A stretch of 64,000 nucleotides of DNA from Caldimonas caldifontis. GTDB lineage: Bacteria; Pseudomonadota; Gammaproteobacteria; Burkholderiales; Burkholderiaceae_C. The position numbers and the translations under genes were made by a program. Position 1 is the first letter of the stretch. Each line of letters starts with the position of its first letter. Where the stretch lies: the NCBI RefSeq assembly GCF_002930615.1, contig NZ_PSNX01000010.1, positions 62,001 through 126,000 of the forward strand, written 5' to 3'. This document shows positions 1 through 8,242 of this stretch, in pieces. The notes beneath the pieces were generated by a model that was not told the DNA's origin, ran no database searches, and saw nothing but the letters and a program-made list of their open reading frames with translations.

Positions 1-1731
1 GCCGACGTGGCCCGGTTGCCGGGGTTCGAGGAGGCCGGCGAGGAAACCGCCCAGGCGGTCCTCGAGGAGTGTGCCAAGCTCAACGAGGGGGTCGTGGCCC
101 CGCTCAACGTCGAAGGCGACCGCAACCCCAGCTTCTGGAAGGACGGTCAGGTCACCACGACGCCCGGCTTCAAGGAAGCCTTCCGCCAGTTCGCCGAGGG
201 CGGCTGGCAAGGCCTGCAGCACCCCACCGACTTTGGCGGCCAGGGCCTGCCCAAGACCATCGGTGCGGCCTGCATCGAGATGATCAACAGCGCGAACCTG
301 AGCTTCGCCCTGTGTCCGCTGCTCACCGACGGCGCCATCGAGGCTTTGCTCACTGCGGGCACGCCTGAGCAGCAGCAGACCTACATCCCCAGGATGATCT
401 CGGGCGAGTGGACCGGCACGATGAACCTCACCGAACCCCAGGCGGGCTCAGACCTGGCCTTGGTGCGCACGCGTGCCGAGCCCCAACCTGACGGGAGCTA
501 CAGGATCTTCGGCACCAAGATCTTCATCACCTACGGCGAGCACGACATGGCCGAGAACATCGTCCACCTCGTGCTGGCACGCGTCAACGGCGCACCCGAG
601 GGTGTCAAGGGCATCTCGCTCTTCATCGTGCCCAAGTTCATGGTCAAGCCCGACGGCTCGCTGGGGGACCGCAATGACGTGCATTGCGTGAGCATCGAGC
701 ACAAGCTGGGCATCAAGGCCAGCCCGACGGCAGTGCTGCAGTTCGGCGACCATGGCGGCGCCGTGGGCTACCTGGTGGGCCAGGAGAACCGCGGCCTGGA
801 GTACATGTTCATCATGATGAATGCGGCCCGCTATGCCGTGGGCATCCAGGGCATTGCCGTGGCCGAGCGCGCCTACCAGCAGGCCGTGGCTTACGCGAAG
901 GAGCGCATTCAGTCGCGTCCGGTCGATGGTTCGATGCCGGGCCGCGCTCCCATCATTCACCACCCCGACGTGCGCCGCATGCTGATGACCATGCGCGCCT
1001 ACACCGAGGGCTGCCGGGCGATGGCCATCACGGCGGCGGCGGCCTATGACGCCGCTCACGCGCACCCCGACGCCGAGGTGCGCAAGCAGAACCAGGCCTT
1101 CTACGAGTTCATGGTGCCGCTGGTCAAGGGCTACAGCACCGAGATGAGCCTGGAGGTGACCAGCCTGGGCGTGCAGGTGCACGGCGGCATGGGCTTCATC
1201 GAAGAGACCGGGGCGGCCCAGCACTACCGTGACTCGAAGATCCTCACCATCTACGAAGGAACCACGGCGATCCAGGCCAACGACCTGGTGGGCCGCAAGA
1301 CGGCGCGGGACGGCGGGCAGACGGCCAAGGCCATCGCGGGTCAGATCGAGGCCACGGAGGCGGCACTGGCCCGCCGCGACAGCGTGGCGGCGCGGGCCAT
1401 GCTCAAGCGCCTGAAGGCCGCTCGCGAGGCCTTCGTGCAGGTGGTCGACTTCATGGTCGGCCAGGCCAAGGGCAACCCCAACGCGGCCTTTGCCGGCAGC
1501 GTGCCCTACCTGATGCTCGCCGGTAACCTGATCGCCGGCTGGCAGCTTGCCCGCGCGTTGCTGGTGGCCGAGGACAAGCTGGCCGCTGGCGAGGACACGG
1601 CGTTCATGCAGGCCAAGATCGCCACCGCCCGCTTCTATGCCGAGCACATCCTGGCCAAGGTGCCGGGCCAACGCGACGCCATCGTCGAAGGTGCCGACAG
1701 CGTGACCGCCCTGGCGCCCGACGCCTTCTGA
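1..1731 (+). CDS. Acyl-CoA dehydrogenase, DmdC/FadE-like (5' end outside window)
   Basis: This is an FAD-dependent acyl-CoA dehydrogenase of the long form (about 590-600 residues in relatives such as methylthiopropanoyl-CoA dehydrogenase DmdC). The frame is open from base 1, so the true start and roughly 20 residues probably lie outside the window; the GTG at 7 is only the first in-window start codon. The FAD/substrate-binding stretch with MNLTEPQAGSD is near residue 145, and the motif IYEGTTAIQAND near residue 415 carries the catalytic Glu. A C-terminal extension past the core fold is typical of this long subfamily. It would oxidise an acyl-CoA to the 2-enoyl-CoA and pass electrons to ETF. 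A nitronate monooxygenase gene follows 107 bases later. The family is certain; the substrate cannot be told from sequence. Confidence 0.9.
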   Translation, partial: ADVARLPGFEEAGEETAQAVLEECAKLNEGVVAPLNVEGDRNPSFWKDGQVTTTPGFKEAFRQFAEGGWQGLQHPTDFGGQGLPKTIGAACIEMINSANLSFALCPLLTDGAIEALLTAGTPEQQQTYIPRMISGEWTGTMNLTEPQAGSDLALVRTRAEPQPDGSYRIFGTKIFITYGEHDMAENIVHLVLARVNGAPEGVKGISLFIVPKFMVKPDGSLGDRNDVHCVSIEHKLGIKASPTAVLQFGDHGGAVGYLVGQENRGLEYMFIMMNAARYAVGIQGIAVAERAYQQAVAYAKERIQSRPVDGSMPGRAPIIHHPDVRRMLMTMRAYTEGCRAMAITAAAAYDAAHAHPDAEVRKQNQAFYEFMVPLVKGYSTEMSLEVTSLGVQVHGGMGFIEETGAAQHYRDSKILTIYEGTTAIQANDLVGRKTARDGGQTAKAIAGQIEATEAALARRDSVAARAMLKRLKAAREAFVQVVDFMVGQAKGNPNAAFAGSVPYLMLAGNLIAGWQLARALLVAEDKLAAGEDTAFMQAKIATARFYAEHILAKVPGQRDAIVEGADSVTALAPDAF

Positions 1732-1838
1732 AGACCGCCCACGGTACGGCGCCCTGTCGCCCACGCGACGGCGCCACCCGGGCTCGGACGGCACACTGAC
1801 CGTTCGCTCCCTTCCCGCTGTGCCACGAGGAGACCTCC

Positions 1839-2798
1839 GTGCCTTTGCCCACCGTGCTGCAAAACCTGTCGTTGCCCGTCATCGGCTCGCCACTGTTCAT
1901 CATCAGCAACCCCAAGCTCGTGATCGAGCAGTGCAAGGCGGGCGTCATCGGTTCCATGCCGGCGCTCAATGCGCGTCCGGCCTCGCAGCTCGACGAATGG
2001 CTGGCCGAGATCACCGAGACGCTGGCCGCCCACAACCGCCAGAACCCCGACCGCCCCGCCGCGCCGTTCGCGATCAACCAGATCGTGCACAAGAGCAACG
2101 ACCGGCTTGAACACGACATGGCCTTGTGCGCCAAGTACAAGGTGCCGGTGGTCATCACCTCGCTGGGCGCGCGCACCGACGTCAACGACGCCGTGCACAG
2201 CTGGGGCGGTGTGGTGCTGCACGACATCATCAACAACACCTTTGCGCACAAAGCCATCGACAAGGGCGCCGACGGCCTGATCGCCGTGGCTGCGGGTGCG
2301 GGCGGGCATGCCGGCACCACCAGCCCCTTCGCGCTGGTGCAGGAAATCCGCGAATGGTTTGACGGCCCTCTGGCCTTGTCGGGCTCGATCGCCAACGGCC
2401 GGGCCATTCTGGCGGCCCGTGCAATGGGGGCCGACTTCGCCTACATCGGCTCGGCCTTCATCGCCACCGACGAAGCGCGGGCCGTGGACGACTACAAGCG
2501 CATGATCACCGAGAGCACCAGCCAGGACATCGTGTATTCGAATCTCTTCACTGGCGTGCACGGCAACTACCTGCGCGGCTCCATTGTGAAAGCCGGACTC
2601 GACCCTGAAGCCTTGCCGGAAAGCGACCCCAGCAAGATGAACTTCGGCGGCGGCGAAGGTGCCAAGAAGGCCTGGAAGGACATCTGGGGCGCAGGCCAGG
2701 GCGTGGGCGCGGTGAAGGAAGTCGTGCCGGCCCGTGTGCTCATCGAGCGCCTGCGCAGCGAGTACCTCGCTGCCAAGGCACAGTTGTGTCAGGCATGA
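1839..2798 (+). CDS. Nitronate monooxygenase (2-nitropropane dioxygenase family)
   Basis: This 319-residue FMN-dependent TIM-barrel enzyme would oxidise alkyl nitronates such as propionate 3-nitronate, or act as a related flavin oxidoreductase. The N-terminus matches the family start (SLPVIGSPLFIISNP). The glycine-rich AAGAGGHAGTTSPF near residue 152 contains the His expected at the active site, and LSGSIANGRAILAARAMGADFAYIG (read in parts) is the phosphate-binding part of the barrel. The start is GTG 1839, with GAGGAG a few bases upstream. It lies in the same direction as the acyl-CoA dehydrogenase, a pairing often seen in Burkholderiales genomes, and may share its transcript. Some relatives are NADH:quinone reductases, so the exact reaction is uncertain. 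Confidence 0.88.
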   Translation: MPLPTVLQNLSLPVIGSPLFIISNPKLVIEQCKAGVIGSMPALNARPASQLDEWLAEITETLAAHNRQNPDRPAAPFAINQIVHKSNDRLEHDMALCAKYKVPVVITSLGARTDVNDAVHSWGGVVLHDIINNTFAHKAIDKGADGLIAVAAGAGGHAGTTSPFALVQEIREWFDGPLALSGSIANGRAILAARAMGADFAYIGSAFIATDEARAVDDYKRMITESTSQDIVYSNLFTGVHGNYLRGSIVKAGLDPEALPESDPSKMNFGGGEGAKKAWKDIWGAGQGVGAVKEVVPARVLIERLRSEYLAAKAQLCQA

Positions 2799-2845
2799 AT
2801 CTCGCACCCCAGGGGCGATGCTGAATATGCACCGGTCGCCCCCTA

Positions 2846-2873
2846 TTGCAGGGCAGCGGATGCCGGATATACT
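2846..2873 (+). promoter_or_regulatory. Putative sigma-70 promoter of the radical SAM gene
   Basis: A TTGCAG hexamer at 2846-2851 and TATACT at 2868-2873 are separated by 16 bases. The -10 hexamer runs into the LexA box at 2870-2889, so LexA binding would block RNA polymerase. The transcript would start near 2880, giving a leader of about 20 bases to the GTG at 2903. Confidence 0.5.
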
Positions 2874-2889
2874 GTATAAATACACAGTA
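2870..2889 (+). promoter_or_regulatory. LexA (SOS) box
   Basis: The 20-mer has the form TA-CTGT-N8-ACAG-TA with an AT-rich centre (ATAAATAC). It differs from the gammaproteobacterial consensus only within the spacer. It overlaps the -10 hexamer and ends 13 bases before the chosen start of the radical SAM gene, the position expected of an SOS operator. The surrounding DNA is very GC-rich, so a chance match is unlikely. Confidence 0.82.
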
Positions 2890-2902
2890 TTCTGGCAATC
2901 CC

Positions 2903-3994
2903 GTGGCAGCGCCCCCCTCTCAACCCATCGCCTTCAAGGGTCGTGGAACAGGCTGGCGGATGGCCCACCGCTTCAACTCCACCGAGCGCGACTGGGTCGA
3001 TGACGGGTGGGGCGATGCGGCCGACCCCGCCGGTGCCGAGACCCTGCCTCCTCGCACCGAGGTGAGGGAAGAGTGCGTGCGCTCGCTGCTCAGCCCGAAC
3101 GACTCCCCCGACATCCCCTTCGAGTGGTCGATCAACCCGTACCGGGGCTGCGAGCATGGCTGCATCTACTGCTACGCCCGGCCGACGCACAGCTACCTGA
3201 ACCTCTCGCCCGGGCTGGACTTCGAGACCAAGCTGGTGGCCAAGGTGAATGCCGCCGAGGTGCTCGTGCGCGAACTGGCTCGGCCTGGGCACCGGGTCAG
3301 CCCGATCAACATCGGCTCGGCCACGGATGCCTACCAGCCCATCGAGCGCCGGTTGGGTCTGACCCGCTCCGTGCTGGAGGTGCTGCATCGTTGCCGGCAT
3401 CCCTACACCATCGTCACCAAGTCCTCGGGCGTCGAACGCGATCTTGACCTGATCGCCGCCGATGCCGCCGAGCGGCGCGCGATGGTCTTCGTGAGCGTGA
3501 CGACGATGGATGCGGCCTTGTCTCGCCGCCTCGAACCACGCGCAGCGGCACCACACCGGCGGCTTCAGACGGTGCGCACCCTGGCCGAGGCCGGCGTCCC
3601 GGTGGGGGTGAACGTGGCACCCATCATCCCTTTTCTGAACGAGCCCGAGATCGAGCGCCTGATCGAGGCGGCGGCCGAAGCCGGGGCGACCTCCATTCAC
3701 TACACCGTGCTGCGGCTGCCCTGGGAGGTGAACCCGCTGTTCCAGCAGTGGCTGGAACAGCACGTGCCCGAGCGGGCCAGGCGCATCATGGCCCGGGTGC
3801 GCGATCTGCGTGGCGGTGCGGACTACCGGTCGGCGTTCGGCCAGCGCATGAAGGGGGAGGGCTTGTGGGCCGAGCTCATCGCACAGCGTGTGGACAAGGC
3901 CTGCGCCCGGGCGGGGGTGTCGCGCCGTGCGCCGCCCTTGGATGCGGCCGCTTTCCGCCCCCCGGGCGACGAGCGCCAGGCGGAGTTGTTCTGA
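2903..3994 (+). CDS. PA0069/Rv2578c-family radical SAM protein, probably SOS-regulated
   Basis: This 363-residue radical SAM enzyme is related at a distance to spore photoproduct lyase. The cluster motif CEHGCIYC (Cx3Cx2C, about residue 86) would bind the [4Fe-4S] that cleaves S-adenosylmethionine. It is followed by ARPTHSYLNLSPGLDFETK, a signature of the PA0069 family. The reaction is not known. I chose GTG 2903 because it keeps the conserved KGRG near the N-terminus and lies just after the LexA box; the in-frame TTG 2846 would put coding sequence through promoter and operator, and ATG 2960 would remove KGRG. There is no clear Shine-Dalgarno, so the start is tentative. I recall the Pseudomonas PA0069 gene being listed in the LexA regulon, which fits the operator here. 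A role in DNA-damage repair is inference only. Confidence 0.85.
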   Translation: MAAPPSQPIAFKGRGTGWRMAHRFNSTERDWVDDGWGDAADPAGAETLPPRTEVREECVRSLLSPNDSPDIPFEWSINPYRGCEHGCIYCYARPTHSYLNLSPGLDFETKLVAKVNAAEVLVRELARPGHRVSPINIGSATDAYQPIERRLGLTRSVLEVLHRCRHPYTIVTKSSGVERDLDLIAADAAERRAMVFVSVTTMDAALSRRLEPRAAAPHRRLQTVRTLAEAGVPVGVNVAPIIPFLNEPEIERLIEAAAEAGATSIHYTVLRLPWEVNPLFQQWLEQHVPERARRIMARVRDLRGGADYRSAFGQRMKGEGLWAELIAQRVDKACARAGVSRRAPPLDAAAFRPPGDERQAELF

Positions 3995-4003
3995 AGCAGC
4001 AAC

Positions 4004-4957
4004 TCAGAACCGGATCTTGAGGTTCAGGCCCAGAGCCCACAGGCCGCGGCGAGGGTCGGTGGCGAGTTCGCGTTCGCGGAAATGGCCCACGGAGATTTCT
4101 CCAAGCAGCCAGACGTCGTGCAGGGGCTGTTCCCAGCTCAGCCGCAAGCCGTACTCTTCGATGTTGACACCACCCCCTTCGCGACCGCGAAAAATGGCTT
4201 CCGTGGACAGCAGCCGCTGGTCGCCAAAGAAGCGGTACAAGCCGAGGTTGCTTGACCACTCGAAGCGTTTGCTGCGCTGTGTGATGGTGGCAGCATTGAG
4301 CCAGCGACCGACCAGTGTGGGACTGAAGTCGTGGTCATACGAGAGGACCGTGGTGGACCCGAAGCGGTCGTCGCGGGTCAGGAACACCGTTTCCCGGAAG
4401 TCCAGGGTGTCCGCCGGTCCGAATCGCCATGCATGCTGATAGCGCACTTGCGCGTAGGGTTTGGGGCCTCCGCGCAGGCCGACGCGAAAATCGAAACCCC
4501 CTGTGCCCTGGACGCCCAAGCCTGCGAAGAACGCATCGTCACGCCGGTCCCGGCGTTGCAGATGCTGCTCGCGCGACAGTGCGTTGGGTTGGTCCGTGAC
4601 CACCTCGCGAGGATTGTCCCGGCCGATGAAGAGCTGGGCTCCCAGGCGCTCGATGTTGGGCAGGCGGAAGCTGGCATTGAATCGAGCGCCCAGGTCGGGT
4701 GACTTGCGTTCGCGCAGCAGCAGGCGCAGATCGAAGCGGCCGTTTCGAACGGCGCCGCCTTCCTCGAACGGGCGATCACCGAACCAGCTGTCCACGCCCC
4801 GTGCCAGCCACTCGGCCGTGGCTCTGAGCGACTCGCGTGTTGTGACGGCCGCGTCCACGAGGGGTGTTTGCGCCACGGCAGGCTCCTCGTCCTCAGGAGC
4901 GGCGATTCCAGCGGGGATCAGGGCGACCAGGAACCCGGCGGCCAGCAGGCGCCGCAT
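4004..4957 (-). CDS. Putative outer-membrane beta-barrel protein, function unknown
   Basis: This is a protein of 317 residues if started at ATG 4957, where the sequence begins with a clean signal peptide (MRRLLAAGFLVALIPAGIAA). An in-frame start at 5002 would add 15 residues before it. The mature part alternates polar and hydrophobic residues in short stretches with many Arg, Gly and aromatic residues, and ends in GLNLKIRF. The C-terminal Phe and this pattern are typical of Gram-negative outer-membrane barrels. I do not recognise a named family. It converges on the radical SAM gene with a 9-base gap and has no partner on its own strand. The upstream stretch to 5067 shows no clear promoter. 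Confidence 0.65.
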   Translation of the reverse strand: MRRLLAAGFLVALIPAGIAAPEDEEPAVAQTPLVDAAVTTRESLRATAEWLARGVDSWFGDRPFEEGGAVRNGRFDLRLLLRERKSPDLGARFNASFRLPNIERLGAQLFIGRDNPREVVTDQPNALSREQHLQRRDRRDDAFFAGLGVQGTGGFDFRVGLRGGPKPYAQVRYQHAWRFGPADTLDFRETVFLTRDDRFGSTTVLSYDHDFSPTLVGRWLNAATITQRSKRFEWSSNLGLYRFFGDQRLLSTEAIFRGREGGGVNIEEYGLRLSWEQPLHDVWLLGEISVGHFRERELATDPRRGLWALGLNLKIRF

Positions 4958-5067
4958 TGTCGGAGCAGCACAGCGGTGAGTGAAGCACGCGAGTCGTGGC
5001 ATGGCGGCTCTGGCAGGGGAGCCGCCTGACTATAGGCCATGGTGCTCGGCGAGGGTGCAAGTGAATG

Positions 5068-5562
5068 TCAGCGTCGGACCACGCGGATCTTGCCCACCAT
5101 GCCCGCCTCGAAATGGCCCGGCAGCAGGCAGGCGAACTCGAACTCGCCCACTCGATTGAAGTGCCAGATCATCTCGGCCGTCTTGCCCGGCGCCACATGG
5201 GCCATGTAAGGCTCGTCATGCTCCATGTCCGGGAACTTCTTCATCAGTTCGGCGTGCTCTTCGAGTTCCTTGCGGGTGCCCAGTACGAACTCATGCATCA
5301 CCTGGCCGCTGTTGTGGTGGATGAAGCGGATGGTCTCGCCTTGCCGCACCTCGATCTCGCTCGGGGTGAAACGCATGTTGTCGGTCATCTTCACCTCGAT
5401 CGTGCGTTTCACGGCCCTGGCCTCGCCGGCAATGCCCCAGGGCTTCTGCTCCATCACCACGGGGCCACTGTGGCCGCCGTGATGGCGATCGCCGTGAGCG
5501 ATGGTCGCGGCAGGAGCCAGCAGCAGGCCTGCGAGGGTGAAGGCGAGGGCAGATTTCGTCAT
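5068..5562 (-). CDS. Periplasmic cupredoxin (CopI/plastocyanin-like copper protein)
   Basis: This 164-residue protein has an N-terminal Sec signal peptide (about residues 1-22) followed by a His-rich start of the mature chain (HGDRHHGGH). The single cupredoxin domain has a full type-1 copper set: His90 in QVMHEF, Cys145, His150 and Met155 in CLLPGHFEAGM. It is the third gene of a minus-strand run after the TolC-like gene and the multicopper oxidase, with only 27 bases between it and the oxidase, so it is very likely cotranscribed. It should bind or carry copper in the periplasm and contribute to copper tolerance, as CopI does in Rubrivivax; that role is inferred from family and context. Confidence 0.87.
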   Translation of the reverse strand: MTKSALAFTLAGLLLAPAATIAHGDRHHGGHSGPVVMEQKPWGIAGEARAVKRTIEVKMTDNMRFTPSEIEVRQGETIRFIHHNSGQVMHEFVLGTRKELEEHAELMKKFPDMEHDEPYMAHVAPGKTAEMIWHFNRVGEFEFACLLPGHFEAGMVGKIRVVRR

Positions 5563-5589
5563 CGGTGGGCTCCTTGAAAAGTCCGTGCG

Positions 5590-6975
5590 TCAGTGGGCGT
5601 GGCCCTTGCCCTGCGGCTTCACGGCGCGGGCGGGGGGCGTCTCGGGCGAAGGCGGGCTGGCGCGCACGGCACTGGGCGGCGCGCCTGTCCACTCGTAGGC
5701 CACGGTGCCCGGCGGATGCCTGAAGGGACCGGGGTCGCTGTAGTCGCCGGGTTTCTGATCGCGACGCACCTTGAACACCGTGAACATGCCACCCATCTCC
5801 AGCGAGCCGTACTGTCCCTGGCCGGTCATCATCGGCGCGGTGTTGTCGGGCAGGGGCATCTCCATCTCGCCCATGTCGGCCATGCCACGCTCGCCCATGA
5901 GCATGTAGTCGGGCACCACCTTCTGGATCTTGCCCACCAGGCCGCGGTGGTCCACACCGATCATCGTGGGCACGTCATGCCCCATCGCGTTCATGGTGTG
6001 ATGGCTCTTGTGGCAGTGCATGGCCCAGTCGCCTTCCTCGTCGGCGATCAGTTCGATCTGACGCATCTGGCCCACGGCGATGTCGGTGGTGACCTCGTAC
6101 CAGCGCGTGCCCGGCGGCGTGGGGCCGCCGTCGGTGCCGGTCACCTGGAACTCGTGGCCGTGCAGGTGGATGGGATGGTTGGTCATCGTGAGGTTGCCCA
6201 CGCGGATGCGCACGCGATCGTTCAGGCGGACGTTGAGCGTGTCGATGGCCGGGAACACACGGCTGTTGAAGCACCAGATGTTGAAGTCGAGCATCGTGTT
6301 GATGCGCGGTGTCTTGCTGCCCGGCTCCACGTCGAAGGCGTTGAGCAGGAAGCAGAAGTCGCGGTCGACCTCGCTGATGTGCGGATGTTTCGCGCGTGGG
6401 TGGGTGACCCAGAAGCCCATCATGCCCATGGCCATCTGCACCATCTCGTCGGCATGCGGGTGGTACATGAAGGTGCCCGGGCGGCGAGCCTCGAATTCAT
6501 AGACGAAGGTCTTGCCCACCGGGATGGGGGGCTGGTTCAGCCCGGTCACGCCATCCATGCCGTTGGGCAGTCGCTGGCCATGCCAGTGGATGCTGGTGTG
6601 TTCGGGCAGCCGGTTGGTCACGAAGATGCGCACCTTGTCGCCCTCGACCACCTCGATGGTGGGGCCCGGGCTCTGGCCGTTGTAGCCCCACATGTTCACG
6701 TGAAAGCCGGGCGACACCTCGCGCACCACGGGTTCTGCGACGAGGTGGAATTCCTTGACGCCGTTGTTCATGCGCCAGGGCAAGGTCCAGCCGTTGAGCG
6801 TGACCACCGGGTTGTAGGGGCGGCCGTTCGGAGGCGTCAGCGGCGGGGCGGTCTGGGCAGAGGACTGGAGGACCGGTTCAGGCAGGGTGGCCAGTGCCGA
6901 GCGCGCCACGGCCAGCCCGGCCACCGCGCCTGCAGCGCCTGCAAAGAAGCGGCGTCGGGAAGAGGAAGCTTGCAT
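5590..6975 (-). CDS. Tat-exported multicopper oxidase (copper oxidase)
   Basis: This 461-residue protein starts at ATG 6975 with a twin-arginine signal (SSSRRRFFAGAAGAVAG), implying export of the folded, copper-loaded enzyme. The copper-binding segments appear in the usual order: HWHGQ, YHPHADEM, HPIHLHGHEF and HCHKSHH, giving the type-2/type-3 centre and a type-1 site. A Met-rich loop near residues 375-410 (MGERGMADMGEMEM and neighbours) resembles the substrate region of Cu(I) oxidases such as CueO and CopA. The likely role is oxidising Cu(I) to Cu(II) in the periplasm. An in-frame start at 7119 would add 48 residues that overlap the TolC-like gene and hide the Tat signal, so I rejected it. 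Confidence 0.92.
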   Translation of the reverse strand: MQASSSRRRFFAGAAGAVAGLAVARSALATLPEPVLQSSAQTAPPLTPPNGRPYNPVVTLNGWTLPWRMNNGVKEFHLVAEPVVREVSPGFHVNMWGYNGQSPGPTIEVVEGDKVRIFVTNRLPEHTSIHWHGQRLPNGMDGVTGLNQPPIPVGKTFVYEFEARRPGTFMYHPHADEMVQMAMGMMGFWVTHPRAKHPHISEVDRDFCFLLNAFDVEPGSKTPRINTMLDFNIWCFNSRVFPAIDTLNVRLNDRVRIRVGNLTMTNHPIHLHGHEFQVTGTDGGPTPPGTRWYEVTTDIAVGQMRQIELIADEEGDWAMHCHKSHHTMNAMGHDVPTMIGVDHRGLVGKIQKVVPDYMLMGERGMADMGEMEMPLPDNTAPMMTGQGQYGSLEMGGMFTVFKVRRDQKPGDYSDPGPFRHPPGTVAYEWTGAPPSAVRASPPSPETPPARAVKPQGKGHAH

Positions 6976-6994
6976 GATGTCGTCGGAAAGGGGG

Positions 6995-8116
6995 TCAGTG
7001 GGCGGGGGCAGCACTGGCGGCGGCACCGCCGCCGCCCAGAGACACGAAGCTCGCAGGTTCGCCGCCCTGAAGCACCCATTGAAGATCGGCCTCGGCGAGC
7101 CAGAAGTCGCGCTGGGCATTCACGGTTTCGGCCGCGGCCGCGAAGCGCTGACGGGTTTCCGACAGCACGTCCCAGACGCTCTTGAGCATGCCGTTGTAGC
7201 GCAGCACGGCCTCCTCGGCCATCAGCTCGCGCGTCTTGAGGATCTCGTCGCGGTAGCCCGCGGCCAGGACATGACTCGCTCGATACGCTTCGTAGGCCAT
7301 GCGGGTGCGCGGGGCCGCGCGCATCGCCTCCGCTCGCTGCAGCTGCGCACGCAGGCGCTGCAGGTGGGCGTCCACCGCGTCGGGGCCGATCAGTGCGTCA
7401 GGCAGGGCCGGCAGGCTGTCGGGCAGGGCCACGTGGTCGTGCCGGCCGGTGAGGCCCAGCACGCGGATCAGCTCCCGTTCGGCCAGGGCCTGGGCGTATT
7501 CCGCCCTTTGCAAGGCCATGCGCGCCTCGCTGAGGGCCAGCGAGGCCGGTGCTCCCTGCAGACGACTCCAGTTGCCCACCTGCACCATGCGCCGGCCCAG
7601 TTCGTGTGCCGTTTCGGCGGCGATGAGGCTCTCGCGATGGAAGCCGACGCCCTGGCGCGCCGCGACAGCCTGGATCCATGCCTGGCGCGCTTCGCGGGCC
7701 ACCGCCAGCAATTCGCCGAGGCCTTGCACCCGCCGGTGCATCGACGGGTCCACCATCATCCAACGACCCTGGGCGACCGCCTCGGTCAGCGCGGGCCCCA
7801 GCTGGGCCTGCACCCCGGCCAGCGAAAGGTGAGCCGTCCAGGCCCGGCGCACCGCGTCGGCAGCGGTCTGCAAGGACAGGGACGCCGCTGGCGCTGGCGG
7901 TTCGGGCGTTTCCTTCAGGTTGGCCTGCTCCCAGCGCAGCACGTCGATGTGCCCACGCTGGAACTGCCCGACGGTGTCGTTGGCCTCGCGCCAGTCGAGT
8001 GGGGGGGCGTCCTCTGCGCCCAATGCGGGTGCTGCGACGCCCGCCAGCCCACTCCAGAGGGCAGCGGCGAGAAACGGTCGTTTGAGGTAGAGCATGCCTG
8101 CCATGATGTGCGTCAA
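6995..8116 (-). CDS. TolC-family outer-membrane protein of the copper island
   Basis: The product is 373 residues from the first start at 8116; ATG 8104 or 8095 would bring the signal peptide (KRPFLAAALWSGLAGVAAPALGA) closer to the N-terminus and is equally likely. The body is almost entirely Ala/Arg/Glu/Leu-rich helix with two similar halves, as in TolC-type efflux channels, but it is shorter than the usual 420-480 residues. The C-terminus is a Gly/Ala tail. No RND pump or membrane-fusion gene is next to it, which is unusual for a channel. It is first in the minus-strand run with the multicopper oxidase (19-base gap) and cupredoxin, and is probably controlled from the operator at 8169-8182. 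Confidence 0.8.
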   Translation of the reverse strand: MTHIMAGMLYLKRPFLAAALWSGLAGVAAPALGAEDAPPLDWREANDTVGQFQRGHIDVLRWEQANLKETPEPPAPAASLSLQTAADAVRRAWTAHLSLAGVQAQLGPALTEAVAQGRWMMVDPSMHRRVQGLGELLAVAREARQAWIQAVAARQGVGFHRESLIAAETAHELGRRMVQVGNWSRLQGAPASLALSEARMALQRAEYAQALAERELIRVLGLTGRHDHVALPDSLPALPDALIGPDAVDAHLQRLRAQLQRAEAMRAAPRTRMAYEAYRASHVLAAGYRDEILKTRELMAEEAVLRYNGMLKSVWDVLSETRQRFAAAAETVNAQRDFWLAEADLQWVLQGGEPASFVSLGGGGAAASAAPAH

Positions 8117-8168
8117 GGGAAGGGCCGCATTCTTCGCCGAGTCCCCCCACGGGAAGCTGTCGGCAAGA

Positions 8169-8182
8169 TGACAAATCTGTCA
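8169..8182. promoter_or_regulatory. CusR/CopR-type metal-response operator
   Basis: TGACAAATCTGTCA has perfect outer arms (TGACA-N4-TGTCA) and is one base from the TGACAA-N2-TTGTCA core of CusR/CopR copper boxes. It lies midway between the divergent TolC-like gene and the response-regulator gene, so a single regulator could control both directions. Confidence 0.7.
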
Positions 8183-8242
8183 GGTATGGCGCAGCCCTCG
8201 GCAGGGCAGGCACACTTGCGGGTGTTCCACTGACCAGCGGCC

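Noticed and set aside
5593-7185. 530-codon frame antisense to the multicopper oxidase
   Set aside because: Shadow frame; the minus strand encodes all four copper motifs and a Tat signal.
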